Below, piece after piece: positions 17,697-26,738 of a stretch of 64,000 nt of DNA. Within the stretch, counting starts at the first letter, position 1. Every line of letters starts with the position of its first letter. The notes below the pieces were generated by a model. It ran no database searches. It was not told the origin of the DNA and saw only the letters and a list, made by a program, of their open reading frames with translations. The position numbers and the translations under genes were made by a program. The DNA comes from Nocardiopsis xinjiangensis YIM 90004 (GTDB taxonomy: Bacteria; Actinomycetota; Actinomycetes; Streptosporangiales; Streptosporangiaceae): positions 65,425-129,424 of the forward strand of contig NZ_ANBE01000031.1 in NCBI RefSeq assembly GCF_000341145.1. Reading direction: 5' to 3'.

Positions 17697-17727
17697 AAGG
17701 CCCGTCCGGGTGGACCGGACGGGCCTT
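17697..17727 (-). terminator. Terminator downstream of tRNA-Thr
   Basis: A perfect 13-bp stem (AAGGCCCGTCCGG and its complement) with a 5-base loop; the arm ends give T residues on both strands. It lies 11 bases past the 3' end of the minus-strand tRNA. Confidence 0.85.
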
Positions 17728-17737
17728 CGAGGGTCGG

Positions 17738-17810
17738 AGCCGCCTATCGGAATCGAACCGATGACCTATTCATTACGAGTGAATCGCTCTGCCGACTGAG
17801 CTAAGGCGGC
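17738..17810 (-). tRNA. tRNA-Thr (CGT anticodon)
   Basis: 73 bases fold as a full cloverleaf: 7-bp acceptor GCCGCCT/AGGCGGC, D stem GCTC/GAGC, anticodon stem ATTCA/TGAAT around loop CTCGTAA, and GGTTCGATTCC T-arm. The anticodon CGT reads ACG threonine codons. No CCA is encoded. A strong terminator follows. Confidence 0.97.
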
Positions 17811-17892
17811 ACCGCGCCGCACATCGCATGCGGCGAAGCAGGAACCAGTCTAACGCCTCCCCGGAGTGCCGGGTACACACGTTCCGGTGCGG

Positions 17893-19452
17893 TCAGGCAC
17901 AGGCCATACCGTCCTCGGGCACGGTGAGGTCGACCAGATAGTCGTCCACGATCCCGTCGATGCAGGGATCACCCATGAGGTAGCCGGTGTGGCCGTCCCC
18001 GTCGCGGGTGAGCAGGAACCCGGGGTCGAGTTGCTCGGCCAGCGCCTCCGACCAGGCGTAGGGGGTCGCGGAGTCGCGTGTGGTCCCCAGCACCATGATC
18101 GGAGCGGCGCCCTCGGCGGTGAGCTCCCCGCCCTCGGACACGGCCTCCTCCGGCCAGAACGCACAGGTGAGGGCGCCCCAGGCGAGTCCGGGGCCGAAGA
18201 GCGGCGACTCCTCCCCCGCCGTGCCCGCGGCCTCTTCGTAGACGTCCACGTCACGGGGGCCCGGGGAGTCGGAACAGTTCACCGCGGAGAGCATCGCCGT
18301 GGAGTTCTCGTAGGCCGCCGGGTCACCGCGGCTGTACAAGTCGTCGGCGAGCTGCATCAGGACCGTGCCGTCGCCCCTCTCCATACCGGAGGCGATGCCT
18401 TCGCGCACGCGTTCCCAGAAGTCCTCGCTGTAGAGGGCGGCCATCACCCCGAGCTCGGCGCGGGCGCGGTTGACCTCGCGGTCGTCGCCGGTGTTGCCCA
18501 AGGGCTGCTCGGCGGTGCCCTCCAAAAAACCGGTCAGGGCCTGCACCCCGTCCTCGGTCTCCTCGCCCGGCCCGCCGAGAGGGCAGTCCTCCCGGCCCAG
18601 ACAGTCGTCGACGAAGGCACGCAGCGCGGTCTCGAAACCGGTCGCCTGCGCCACACCGGCCTCCAGGGGCGTCTGGCTGGGGTCGACCGCACCGTCGAGC
18701 AGGAGCGCACGCACCCGGTCGGGGAACTGCTCGGCGTACTGGGCGCCGATGTGGGTGCCGTAGGAGGCGCCCATGTAGGTGAGCTGGTCGTCGCCGAGCA
18801 GGGCCCGGAGCACGTCCATGTCGCGGGCCACGTTCTCGGTACCCACGTGCATCATGAGCTCGGGGGCCTGCTCCTCGCAGGCGGCCACGAACTCGCGGCT
18901 GCTCTCCGCTGCCTCGGACACACCCTCCTCGGTCAGGGCGGCCGCATCACCGGTGCCGTCCTCGGTGTCGTACTGGGCACCGAGGTACTCGTCGATCCCG
19001 TCGGTGTCCATACAGGTCAACGGTGTGCTGCGGCCGACACCGCGCGGGTCGAACCCGACCACGTCGAAGTTGCTGCGTACCTCGTCGCTGGTGATGAAGG
19101 GGGCGGCGTCAGCGAAGTCGAAACCCGAACCGCCCGGCCCGCCGGGGTTGACCACGAGTGAGCCCGCAGGGTCGCCGGACGCCGAGGGGAAACGCTTGAC
19201 GGCGATGTCGATGCGCTCGCCCTCGGGCTCGTCGTAGTCCAGGGGGACCTCGAACGTGGCGCACTCGGTACCGGAGGCGCCCTCCTCGCAGGCGCTCCAT
19301 TCCAGGCCCTGCTCGGTGAACTCCTCGGGCGCGGCGTCGGAGGGGGCCGACGCTTCCTCGGGCCCTTCGGCTTCCTGGCCCGTACAACCGGAGACGGTCA
19401 GAACCGCAACGGCGGCCAGTCCCGCCACCGCCCTCCTCGCCCTCGTGCTCAC
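17893..19452 (-). CDS. Secreted alpha/beta hydrolase, tripeptidyl aminopeptidase-like lipoprotein
   Basis: A 519-residue exported hydrolase related to Streptomyces tripeptidyl aminopeptidases. The signal peptide ends in the lipobox VSGC near residue 23, so it is probably a lipoprotein. NPGGPGGSG forms the oxyanion-hole region, the nucleophile serine is in GASYGTHIG, an aspartate lies in VLGTTRDSATPY, and the histidine is in DGDGHTGY in a C-terminal TAP-like domain. Substrate is not determined. Stands alone between tRNA-Thr and holB. Confidence 0.9.
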   Translation of the reverse strand: MSTRARRAVAGLAAVAVLTVSGCTGQEAEGPEEASAPSDAAPEEFTEQGLEWSACEEGASGTECATFEVPLDYDEPEGERIDIAVKRFPSASGDPAGSLVVNPGGPGGSGFDFADAAPFITSDEVRSNFDVVGFDPRGVGRSTPLTCMDTDGIDEYLGAQYDTEDGTGDAAALTEEGVSEAAESSREFVAACEEQAPELMMHVGTENVARDMDVLRALLGDDQLTYMGASYGTHIGAQYAEQFPDRVRALLLDGAVDPSQTPLEAGVAQATGFETALRAFVDDCLGREDCPLGGPGEETEDGVQALTGFLEGTAEQPLGNTGDDREVNRARAELGVMAALYSEDFWERVREGIASGMERGDGTVLMQLADDLYSRGDPAAYENSTAMLSAVNCSDSPGPRDVDVYEEAAGTAGEESPLFGPGLAWGALTCAFWPEEAVSEGGELTAEGAAPIMVLGTTRDSATPYAWSEALAEQLDPGFLLTRDGDGHTGYLMGDPCIDGIVDDYLVDLTVPEDGMACA

Positions 19453-19532
19453 CCGTCACCCTTCCGTCGTGGCCGCAGCGTCGGCGTGTCCCCGGCGCCC
19501 GCCCATTCTGCCCGACGGCCGGTCCGCGCCGC

Positions 19533-20705
19533 TCAGCCGATCAGGAGAGCCGAGGTCATCGCCTCCATCGCGATCTGCGGGTGGACGTTGGCGGCGATGC
19601 GTTCGCGGCACTCCATGATCGCGTCGATCCGGCGCAGCGTGCTCTCGGGCGACCCGGACCCGGCCATGCGCCGGAGGTCGCCGGAGTTCTCCTCGGTGGA
19701 GCGCTCGACCTGCGCACCGAGTTGGAGGGTGAGCACGTCGCGGTAGAAGGCGGCCAGATCGAGGAGCGCGCGGTCGTAGGAGTCGCGTTTGATACGGGTG
19801 GCGCGGCGCTTCTGGCGTTCCTCCAGTTCCTTGAGGGCGCCGGAGCCCCCCCGGATGGCCTTGGCCACGCCCTTGCCCTTGGACCCCTCCCCGAAGGCGG
19901 CTTTGAGCTCCTCGCGTTCCCTCTCGTCGAGACCGCCGGTGAGCGCCTTGGCCTCCTGCTCGGCGATCTCGTAGAGGCGGGAGGCCGCCGTCACGCACGC
20001 GCCGAGGCCGTCGAGGCGCGCGGGGATGGACAGCACCTCCTCGCGGCGGCTGCGGGCCTCGGGGTCGGTCGCCAACTGGCGGGCGCGGTCGATGCGTCCG
20101 GCCGAGGCGCGGGCCGCCTGTTCGGCGGTGGAACGGTCGATACCGTCGCGGTCGGTGAGCGCGGTGACGAGTTCGGCGGTGACAGGGTTGGTGAGGGTGG
20201 CCAGGCGGCAACGCGAGCGGATGGTGACGAGCAGGTCCTCGGGGGTGGGGGTGCACAGCAGCCACACGGTGCGCGGGGAGGGTTCCTCCACGGCCTTGAG
20301 AAGGGCGTTGGAGGCGGCCTCGGTGGCACGGTCGGCGTCCTCGAAGAGCACGATACGGAACCGGCCCCCGGCGGGTTTGGAGCTCGCGCGCAGGACGAGG
20401 TCGCGGGTGGCGGCCACACCGAAGCTGAGGCCGCTCGGGCGCACGTAGAGCACGTCGGGATGGGTTCCGGCGAGTGTCTGGTGGCAGGAGTCGCAGTGCC
20501 CGCAACCGCCGTCGGTGCATTGCAGCGCGGCGGCGAAGGCGCGGGCGGCCTCCTCCCGGCCCGATCCCGGCGGGCCGGTGAAGAGCCAGGCATGGGTCAT
20601 GCCGGTGCCGGGGCCGCCGGAGACGAGCTCGTCGGCCCCGGAAACGGCCTGGCGGAGCTGGGCGACGGCCGTCCGCTGGCCGACGAGGTCGTCGAAGACC
20701 CTCAC
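19533..20705 (-). CDS. holB: DNA polymerase III subunit delta'
   Basis: A 390-residue clamp-loader subunit that helps place the sliding clamp on DNA. The AAA+ core has GPPGSGREEA, a Walker A in which the usual lysine is replaced by arginine, as is normal for delta'. A four-cysteine zinc module CTDGGCGHCDSC, the LFEDADRATEAASNALLKAVEEP segment and the SRC sensor follow. GTG start at VRVFDDLVGQ behind GGGGG; upstream in-frame sequence is noise. Directly downstream of the dTMP kinase fusion, a conserved actinobacterial order. Confidence 0.93.
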   Translation of the reverse strand: MRVFDDLVGQRTAVAQLRQAVSGADELVSGGPGTGMTHAWLFTGPPGSGREEAARAFAAALQCTDGGCGHCDSCHQTLAGTHPDVLYVRPSGLSFGVAATRDLVLRASSKPAGGRFRIVLFEDADRATEAASNALLKAVEEPSPRTVWLLCTPTPEDLLVTIRSRCRLATLTNPVTAELVTALTDRDGIDRSTAEQAARASAGRIDRARQLATDPEARSRREEVLSIPARLDGLGACVTAASRLYEIAEQEAKALTGGLDEREREELKAAFGEGSKGKGVAKAIRGGSGALKELEERQKRRATRIKRDSYDRALLDLAAFYRDVLTLQLGAQVERSTEENSGDLRRMAGSGSPESTLRRIDAIMECRERIAANVHPQIAMEAMTSALLIG

Positions 20706-20825
20706 GCGTACCCCCGGGGAGACTCGGTCCTGCAGGTTCGCTCTCAAGGATAGGAGCGCCCGGCGACGTTCGGTCCGGACCCGGTACGTCCCCGGGCGGG
20801 GCCGGCGATGGCCGGGCGAACAGAG

Positions 20826-20851
20826 AAGGCCCCGGCGCGTGCCGGGGCCTT
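20826..20851 (-). terminator. Terminator after the dTMP kinase fusion
   Basis: A perfect 11-bp stem AAGGCCCCGGC/GCCGGGGCCTT with loop GCGT lies 39 bases past the stop, so holB probably has its own promoter. Confidence 0.8.
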
Positions 20852-20889
20852 CCCGTGTGTCGAGGATGCTCGGTCCTCGTCGCTGGTAC

Positions 20890-23031
20890 TCAGTCCTCGT
20901 CACGGATGATCGGGATCATGCCGGTCACCGCTTCGGAGCTGCTCGGTACCGGGTCGGGCAGCAGGCTGCGCACCCGCTTCCGGATCTGGCGGGTGACCTT
21001 CTCCAGCGGCTCGCTCGCGTCCACGACCAGGTAACGCTCGGGCTCGGCGTCGGCCAGGGCCCGGAACTCGCGCCGTACCCGCTCGTGGAACTCCACCGCC
21101 TCCGACTCGATGCGGTCGGCGGGGCCGCCCAGGCGATCGAGGCCGTCCTCCGGGCGTACATCCAGCAGCACCGTGAGGTCGGGGACGAGGTTCTGCGTGG
21201 CCCAGCGGTTGACCTCGCGCAGCTCGTCGATCTCCAGCTCACGGCCGGCCCCCTGGTAGGCGAGGGTGGAGTCGACGTAGCGGTCGCTGACGACGACGGC
21301 GCCGCGGCGCAGCGCGGGCAGGATCTCCTGCTCCACGTGGTCGGCCTTGTCGGCGGCGTAGAGCATCGCCTCGGCCCGCCGGGTGATGTGGGAGTTCTCC
21401 CGGTCCAGCAGGATGCCGCGCAGACGCATACCGAGCTTGGTGGCGCCGGGCTGACGGGTGCCGACGACCTCGAAGCCCTGTTCGCGCAGCCACACGGTGA
21501 GGTCACGGACCTGGGTGGACTTCCCGGCCCCCTCACCGCCCTCGATGACCACGAACGCGCCGGGGGTGCGCACCTCCCCGTCGCCCTCCTCGGCGTTGGG
21601 GTCGACCCCGCGCAGGGCGGCGAACAGCTCCGGCAGCATACCGGGCCCGGCTTCGGGGTCCTCCCGGTTGACCAGGCGGTGAGCGAGGGCGCTGAGCACG
21701 ACCGCTACCAGGCCGACCGCCATGAGCACGATGCCGGTGCCCCAGAGCCGGTACTCGAGCTGCACGCCGAGGGCCAGGCTGTGGTCCCCGGCCAGTCCGG
21801 CGAGCAGCGGGGCGAGTACGGCCACGGCCACGAAGGTCAGTCGTGCGGCCCCGTGCACGAACGCGAACGCACGCTCGCGGTGGGCCGACTCCTCCGAGAT
21901 GGTGCCGGCCGTGGCGGAGGCGGCGATGTCGAGCAGGCGCAGGCCGGTACCGGCGGCCACACCGGAAGCGAACCCGAGGGCCAGCACGAGTACGGCCGAG
22001 AGCACCATGTCCCAGACCGAGCCGGTGAAGAGCAGCGCGATCGAGGCGAGGACGAGCACGAGCCCGAACAGGCGCCGACGGCTGAACTTCTTGAGCAGGC
22101 GCGGCCCGGCGACCATGCCCAGCGCGGCGCCGCCGAAGACCGCGGCGAAGAGCACACCGAAACCGCCGTTGCCGGCTCCGAGTGCCTCCACGTGCGCGCG
22201 GCCCACACCGACCACGGCCGCACCGGCGGCCACCGCTGTCAGCAGGCCGATGAGGAGCCCGCGACCCAGGGCGGTGCCACCGGTGTGGCGGGGGCCGGTC
22301 ACGACCGAGCGCAGGACGGCGCCGTCACGGTTGGGGTTCGCCGCCGAGAGCCCCGGGTTGTGCTTGGGGATCGGCAGGGTCGCCACGACGATCGCCGCGA
22401 TGAAGAACGTGAGGCCGTTGAGGTACAGCGCGATGTCGGCCTCGGGGTTGGCCAGCGAGGGCACGAACGCACCGAGGACATTGTTGACCGAGGCCAGAGC
22501 GGCGAAGAGCAGCGCGGCCAGGGGCGCGGTGATGTAGGCGGCCAGCAGCGTGAGGCGGTTGGCCTCGGCGAGCTGGCGGCGCGGCACGAGGCTGGGGACG
22601 GTGGCGTCCTTGGCCGGGGTCCACAGCAGGGCGAGGACCTCGGCGAGCAGGCTCGCGATGAACAGCCACTGCAGCGCGAAACCGGACCAGAGCAGTCCCA
22701 CGATCGGGATGGACACGTAGAACAGGCCGCGCACGACGTCGGCGCCGACCATGGTCCAGCGGCGGTCGAGTTTTTCGGCGAGCGCGCCCACCAGCGGGCT
22801 GAACAGGACGGATGGTGCGAGCTTGATCGCCACGACCGCGGCCACGGCCAGGTGGCCGGCCAGGGGCGCGGCGTCGGCGGTGAAGATCACCGCGAGCGAG
22901 ATCAGTGCCAGCAGGCTCAGCCAGTCACCCAGGCTGGACAGGGAAAGCGAGATCCACAACCTTCTGAAGGATGTGATCGCCAGGACGTTGCGCGCCTCGG
23001 ACGGCGCTCCCAAGGGTGCAGATCTGCTCAT
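20890..23031 (-). CDS. tmk: Bifunctional MFS transporter/dTMP kinase fusion
   Basis: A 713-residue protein. Residues 1 to about 480 form a major-facilitator-type permease with about 12 helices (RRLWISLSLSSLGDWLSLLALI start). Residues about 492-713 are a complete thymidylate kinase with P-loop EGGEGAGKSTQ, the TRQPGATKLG loop, SDRYVDSTLAYQG and a lid region. The kinase makes dTDP from dTMP; what the permease half moves is unknown. The same fusion exists in Streptomyces and relatives. The ATG at MSRSAPLG is chosen; a GTG nine bases earlier is possible. Confidence 0.93.
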   Translation of the reverse strand: MSRSAPLGAPSEARNVLAITSFRRLWISLSLSSLGDWLSLLALISLAVIFTADAAPLAGHLAVAAVVAIKLAPSVLFSPLVGALAEKLDRRWTMVGADVVRGLFYVSIPIVGLLWSGFALQWLFIASLLAEVLALLWTPAKDATVPSLVPRRQLAEANRLTLLAAYITAPLAALLFAALASVNNVLGAFVPSLANPEADIALYLNGLTFFIAAIVVATLPIPKHNPGLSAANPNRDGAVLRSVVTGPRHTGGTALGRGLLIGLLTAVAAGAAVVGVGRAHVEALGAGNGGFGVLFAAVFGGAALGMVAGPRLLKKFSRRRLFGLVLVLASIALLFTGSVWDMVLSAVLVLALGFASGVAAGTGLRLLDIAASATAGTISEESAHRERAFAFVHGAARLTFVAVAVLAPLLAGLAGDHSLALGVQLEYRLWGTGIVLMAVGLVAVVLSALAHRLVNREDPEAGPGMLPELFAALRGVDPNAEEGDGEVRTPGAFVVIEGGEGAGKSTQVRDLTVWLREQGFEVVGTRQPGATKLGMRLRGILLDRENSHITRRAEAMLYAADKADHVEQEILPALRRGAVVVSDRYVDSTLAYQGAGRELEIDELREVNRWATQNLVPDLTVLLDVRPEDGLDRLGGPADRIESEAVEFHERVRREFRALADAEPERYLVVDASEPLEKVTRQIRKRVRSLLPDPVPSSSEAVTGMIPIIRDED

Positions 23032-23212
23032 AGCGCTCACGATTGTCGATGAGGGGGAGAGGGAACGGCGGGACGATCGACCCACGCGAAGAATTTCGGT
23101 GGGCGTTGACGGGGTTTCTTTACGTTTCAACGCCCCCGTCCGCCTCACACAGACTAGTACGGCACGGCAAGCCGGGCACAGTTCCTGATCGTCACGAGGG
23201 GGTCTCGGACGC

Positions 23213-23246
23213 GGAACGGCCCGCCCGCGATCGGACGGGCCGTTCC
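23213..23246 (-). terminator. Terminator downstream of topA
   Basis: An 11-bp stem GGAACGGCCCG/CGGGCCGTTCC, extended by three pairs past one mismatch, lies 23 bases after the topA stop. Confidence 0.8.
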
Positions 23247-23268
23247 CGCGTGCTGTGCCGGGGCCGGG

Positions 23269-26112
23269 TCAGGTCTCGTCGGCCTTCGGCGACGAGCTCT
23301 TGGGCTCCCCGGTCTTCTTCGCGGGCGCCTTCTTGGCCGTCGACTTCTTGGTGGTCGTGGTCTTCTTGGCGGTGGTGCTCTTGGACGCCGTGCTCTTGGC
23401 GGCGGTGCTCTTGGACGCCGTGCTCTTCTTGGCCGGGGCCTTCTTCTTGGCCGGGGCCTTGGCACGGCGCTCGGCGAGCAGCTCGGCGGCGCGCAGGTCG
23501 CCCAGGGACTCGACCTCGTCGCCCTTGCGCAGGGAGGCGTTGGTCTCCCCGTCGGTGACGTAGGGACCGAAACGGCCGTCCTTGATGACCATCTTCGCGC
23601 CGCTGGCCGGGTCCTGGCCGAGCTCGCGCAGCGGCGGGGCGGCGGCGCGGCGGCCGCGCTGCTTGGGCTTGTCGAAGAGCTCCTTGGCCTGCTCCGGAGT
23701 GATCGAGAAGATCTGCTCCTCGGTCTCCAGGGACCGGCTGTCGGTGCCCTTCTTCAAGTAGGGACCGAAACGGCCGTTCTGCGCGGTGACCTGCTCATCA
23801 TCGACCTCACCGACGACCCGGGGCAGCGACAGCAGGCGCAGCGCGTCCTCCAGTGTCACGGTGTCCAGGTCCATGCTCTTGAACAGGGAACTGGTGCGCG
23901 GCTTGACCTTGGCCTTGCCCTTGGGCTTGGTCTCACCCTCGGCGGGTTCCTCCAGGACCTCGGTGACGTAGGGGCCGAACCGGCCGGTCTTGGCCACCAC
24001 GGTGCGCCCGGTCTCGGGATCGGTCCCGAGATCGCGGTCGCCGCTGGGCTGGGCGAACAGCTCCTCGGCCTTGTCCTTGGTGAGCTCGTCCGGGGCGAGG
24101 TCCTCGGGCACGTTGACGCGCTCGCCGTCCCGGTCCAGGTAGGGGCCGTAGCGCCCGACCCGCAGCAGGATGTCGGTGCCCGGCACCGGCAGGGAGCTGA
24201 TCTCCTTGGGGTCGATGTCGGAGAGCTGGTCACCGACGAGTTCCTTGAGCCCGACCTCGGACTCGCCCCCGGAGGTCTGCCCGCCGAAGTAGAAGCGGCG
24301 CAGCCACGGCAGACTCTCCGCCTCGCCCCGGGCGATGTCGTCGAGCACGTCCTCCAAGCGGGCGGTGAACTCGTAGTCGACCAGGTTGCCGAAGTGGCGT
24401 TCCAACAGCTGCACCACGGCGAAGGCCAGGAACGAGGGCACCAGGGCCGTGCCCTTCTTGAACACGTAGCCGCGGTCCAGGATCGTGCCGATGATCGAGG
24501 CGTAGGTGGAGGGACGGCCGATCTCCCTCTCCTCCAGTTCCTTGACCAGGGTCGCCTCGGTGTACCGCGCAGGCGGCCGGGTGGCGTGGCCCTCCGCCTC
24601 CAGGCTCTCGGCCTTGAGCGGGGCGCCCTCCTCCATCGAGGGCAGGCGGCGCTCGCGGTCGTCGAGGTCGGCGGCCGGGTCGTCGGAACCCTCGACGTAG
24701 GCCTTGAGGAACCCGTGGAAGGTGATGACCTTGCCGGTCGCGGTGAACTCGGCGATCTCGCCGGCACTGGAGGTGCCCTCGATACGGACGGTGACGGACT
24801 CACCGACGGCGTCCTTCATCTGGGAAGCGACGGTGCGTTTCCAGATGAGCTCGTAGAGGCGGAACTCGGGGCCGTTCAGGCCGGTCTCGGCCGGGGTACG
24901 GAAGGTGTCGCCGGCCGGGCGGATCGCCTCGTGCGCCTCCTGGGCGTTCTTGACCTTCTTGGCGTAGACGCGCGGCTTGTCCGGCAGGTAGTCACCGCCG
25001 TAGAGGCGCCGTACCTGATCGCGGGAGGCCTTGACTGCGCTGTCCGACAGCGTCGTGCTGTCGGTACGCATGTAGGTGATGTAACCGTGCTCGTACAGGC
25101 GCTGGGCGATCTGCATCGCCTGCTTGGAGGACAACCCGAGCTTGCGGGAGGCCTCCTGCTGCATCGTGGTGGTGCGGAACGGCGCATAGGGCGAACGCCG
25201 GTAGGGCTTGCGCTCGACCGAGCTGACGGCGAAAGCGGACCCGTCGAGGCGCTCGGCGAGCCCGCGGGCGGTCTGCTCGTCCAGGTGGTACACGTCGCGG
25301 TCGGAGCGCAGCATGCCCTGGGAGGTGAAGTCGCGCCCCACGGCCACACGGCGCCCGTCCACCGACATCAGGCCGGCGGGGAAGGACGCGGGTCCGTCGG
25401 AGGCGCCGGAACCGGTGGCGTCGAAGACCGCCTTGAGGTCCCAGTACTCGGCGGAGGTGAAGGCGATGCGCTCGCGCTCGCGCTCGACCACCAGACGGGT
25501 GGCCACGGACTGCACCCGTCCCGCCGAGAGCTTCGGCATGACCTTCTTCCACAGCACCGGCGAGACCTCGTAACCGTAGAGCCGGTCGAGGATGCGGCGG
25601 GTCTCCTGAGCGGTGACCAGGCGGGTGTTGAGGTCGCGTGTGTTGTCGGCGGCGTGGCGGATCGCGTCCTTGGTGATCTCGTTGAAGACCATGCGCCGGA
25701 CGGGGATCTTGGGCTTGAGTTCCTGGAGCAGGTGCCACGCGATGGCCTCGCCCTCGCGGTCCTCATCCGTGGCGAGCAGGAGCTCGTCGGCTTCGGCCAT
25801 GAGCTCCTTGAGCTTCTTGACGTGCGCCTTCTTGTCGGTGTTGACGACATAGAGCGGCTCGAAGTCGCCGTCGACGTCGACACCCAGGCGAGCCCAGGCC
25901 TGTCCCTTGTACTTGGCCGGGATCTCGGCGGCCTTGGTCGGCATGTCCCGGATGTGGCCGATGCTGGACTCCACGACGTAGCCGCGACCCAGATAGCCGG
26001 CGATGGTCTTCGCCTTGGCGGGGGACTCGACGATGACAAGAGCGGTTCCCTCGCCCTGCCGTGCGTTGTCCGTGGAGCCGTTCTTGCCGGCGCTACCCTT
26101 CGTGGCTGGCAC
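23269..26112 (-). CDS. topA: DNA topoisomerase I
   Basis: A type IA topoisomerase that relaxes negative supercoils. Of 947 residues, the Toprim domain begins LVIVESPAKAKTIAGYLG near residue 25, the catalytic tyrosine is in GYITYMRTDSTTLS, and several C-terminal repeats with GRFGPYV/RYGPYL replace the cysteine zinc fingers of E. coli, as in other actinobacteria. The last ~60 residues are a Lys/Ala/Thr/Ser-rich basic tail, a mycobacterial and Streptomyces feature aiding processivity. GTG start. Confidence 0.97.
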   Translation of the reverse strand: MPATKGSAGKNGSTDNARQGEGTALVIVESPAKAKTIAGYLGRGYVVESSIGHIRDMPTKAAEIPAKYKGQAWARLGVDVDGDFEPLYVVNTDKKAHVKKLKELMAEADELLLATDEDREGEAIAWHLLQELKPKIPVRRMVFNEITKDAIRHAADNTRDLNTRLVTAQETRRILDRLYGYEVSPVLWKKVMPKLSAGRVQSVATRLVVERERERIAFTSAEYWDLKAVFDATGSGASDGPASFPAGLMSVDGRRVAVGRDFTSQGMLRSDRDVYHLDEQTARGLAERLDGSAFAVSSVERKPYRRSPYAPFRTTTMQQEASRKLGLSSKQAMQIAQRLYEHGYITYMRTDSTTLSDSAVKASRDQVRRLYGGDYLPDKPRVYAKKVKNAQEAHEAIRPAGDTFRTPAETGLNGPEFRLYELIWKRTVASQMKDAVGESVTVRIEGTSSAGEIAEFTATGKVITFHGFLKAYVEGSDDPAADLDDRERRLPSMEEGAPLKAESLEAEGHATRPPARYTEATLVKELEEREIGRPSTYASIIGTILDRGYVFKKGTALVPSFLAFAVVQLLERHFGNLVDYEFTARLEDVLDDIARGEAESLPWLRRFYFGGQTSGGESEVGLKELVGDQLSDIDPKEISSLPVPGTDILLRVGRYGPYLDRDGERVNVPEDLAPDELTKDKAEELFAQPSGDRDLGTDPETGRTVVAKTGRFGPYVTEVLEEPAEGETKPKGKAKVKPRTSSLFKSMDLDTVTLEDALRLLSLPRVVGEVDDEQVTAQNGRFGPYLKKGTDSRSLETEEQIFSITPEQAKELFDKPKQRGRRAAAPPLRELGQDPASGAKMVIKDGRFGPYVTDGETNASLRKGDEVESLGDLRAAELLAERRAKAPAKKKAPAKKSTASKSTAAKSTASKSTTAKKTTTTKKSTAKKAPAKKTGEPKSSSPKADET

Positions 26113-26453
26113 GCTGTTCCCCTACGTCTAGCCTTACCTGATCTGTTCGGCTGTGGTCCGTCGGTGTCCTGTGGAAACCGACAGTAACCGAATTCCGGGC
26201 CCTCCCCCGTCGGCGGGACGCCGGGCCGTGTCCCGTGCACACGGACGACGTGTCGCCACGATCGGTCCGCGCCCCACCGGCATCCGCAGAATAAGCGTTC
26301 GAGGCACCGGTACCGGCCCGTAACCCTGAACAGTGACAACGGCGGTGGGGCCCAGAACCCTTCCACCGCCACTGTCGAGCACCCGGAACGCCGTGACGGA
26401 GTGACTTCGGCCACACTTGCACGCCCTCGCCGTTCCTCCACCCGGAATGCGGC

Positions 26454-26483
26454 GAGTCCTCCCGGATATTCCCGGGAGGACTC
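26454..26483. repeat. 12-bp perfect hairpin
   Basis: GAGTCCTCCCGG pairs with CCGGGAGGACTC around a six-base AT-rich loop. It could end transcription coming from the chaplin gene 256 bases away, or be a structural element upstream of topA. Role unknown. Confidence 0.6.
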
Positions 26484-26533
26484 GACTCGCCCTGCATGGT
26501 GTTCTCGAGCGGAGGTCACCCCGCTCCCCTGCT

Positions 26534-26642
26534 GTCCACCGCGACATCTGCGATCAGGGGGCGGAGGCGACCACCCTCGTCGGGGCCGTTCCTGTGGTGG
26601 ATGCCTCAGGTCTCCCGCGGTCCACCGCGACCTCCGCGACCA
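26534..26642. repeat. Diverged direct repeat, 86-base period
   Basis: A 23-base unit starting GTCCACCGCGAC recurs at 26534 and 26620 with four mismatches, and the similarity fades after it. Probably an old tandem duplication in non-coding DNA. Confidence 0.5.
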
Positions 26643-26738
26643 AACGGAGGCGGGACACCTTCGTGCTCCCCGGTCCCGACCTGCACGTCGGGACCTGCCA
26701 CGTTCACGGCCCCAGTGGGACGTGTGCGGCTCTGCCCC

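Larger units (their letters stand above)
26113..26738. other. Long gap between topA and the four-domain chaplin
   Basis: No gene is supported; frames here are low-complexity shadows. The gap holds the topA promoter (not located), a 12-bp hairpin at 26454-26483 and a diverged direct repeat at 26534 and 26620. Confidence 0.5.

Noticed and set aside
20515-23052. 845-codon plus-strand frame
   Set aside because: Antisense to the MFS/dTMP kinase fusion; Gly/Glu/His/Arg-rich without domains.
24394-26187. 597-codon plus-strand frame
   Set aside because: Antisense to topA; no recognisable protein.
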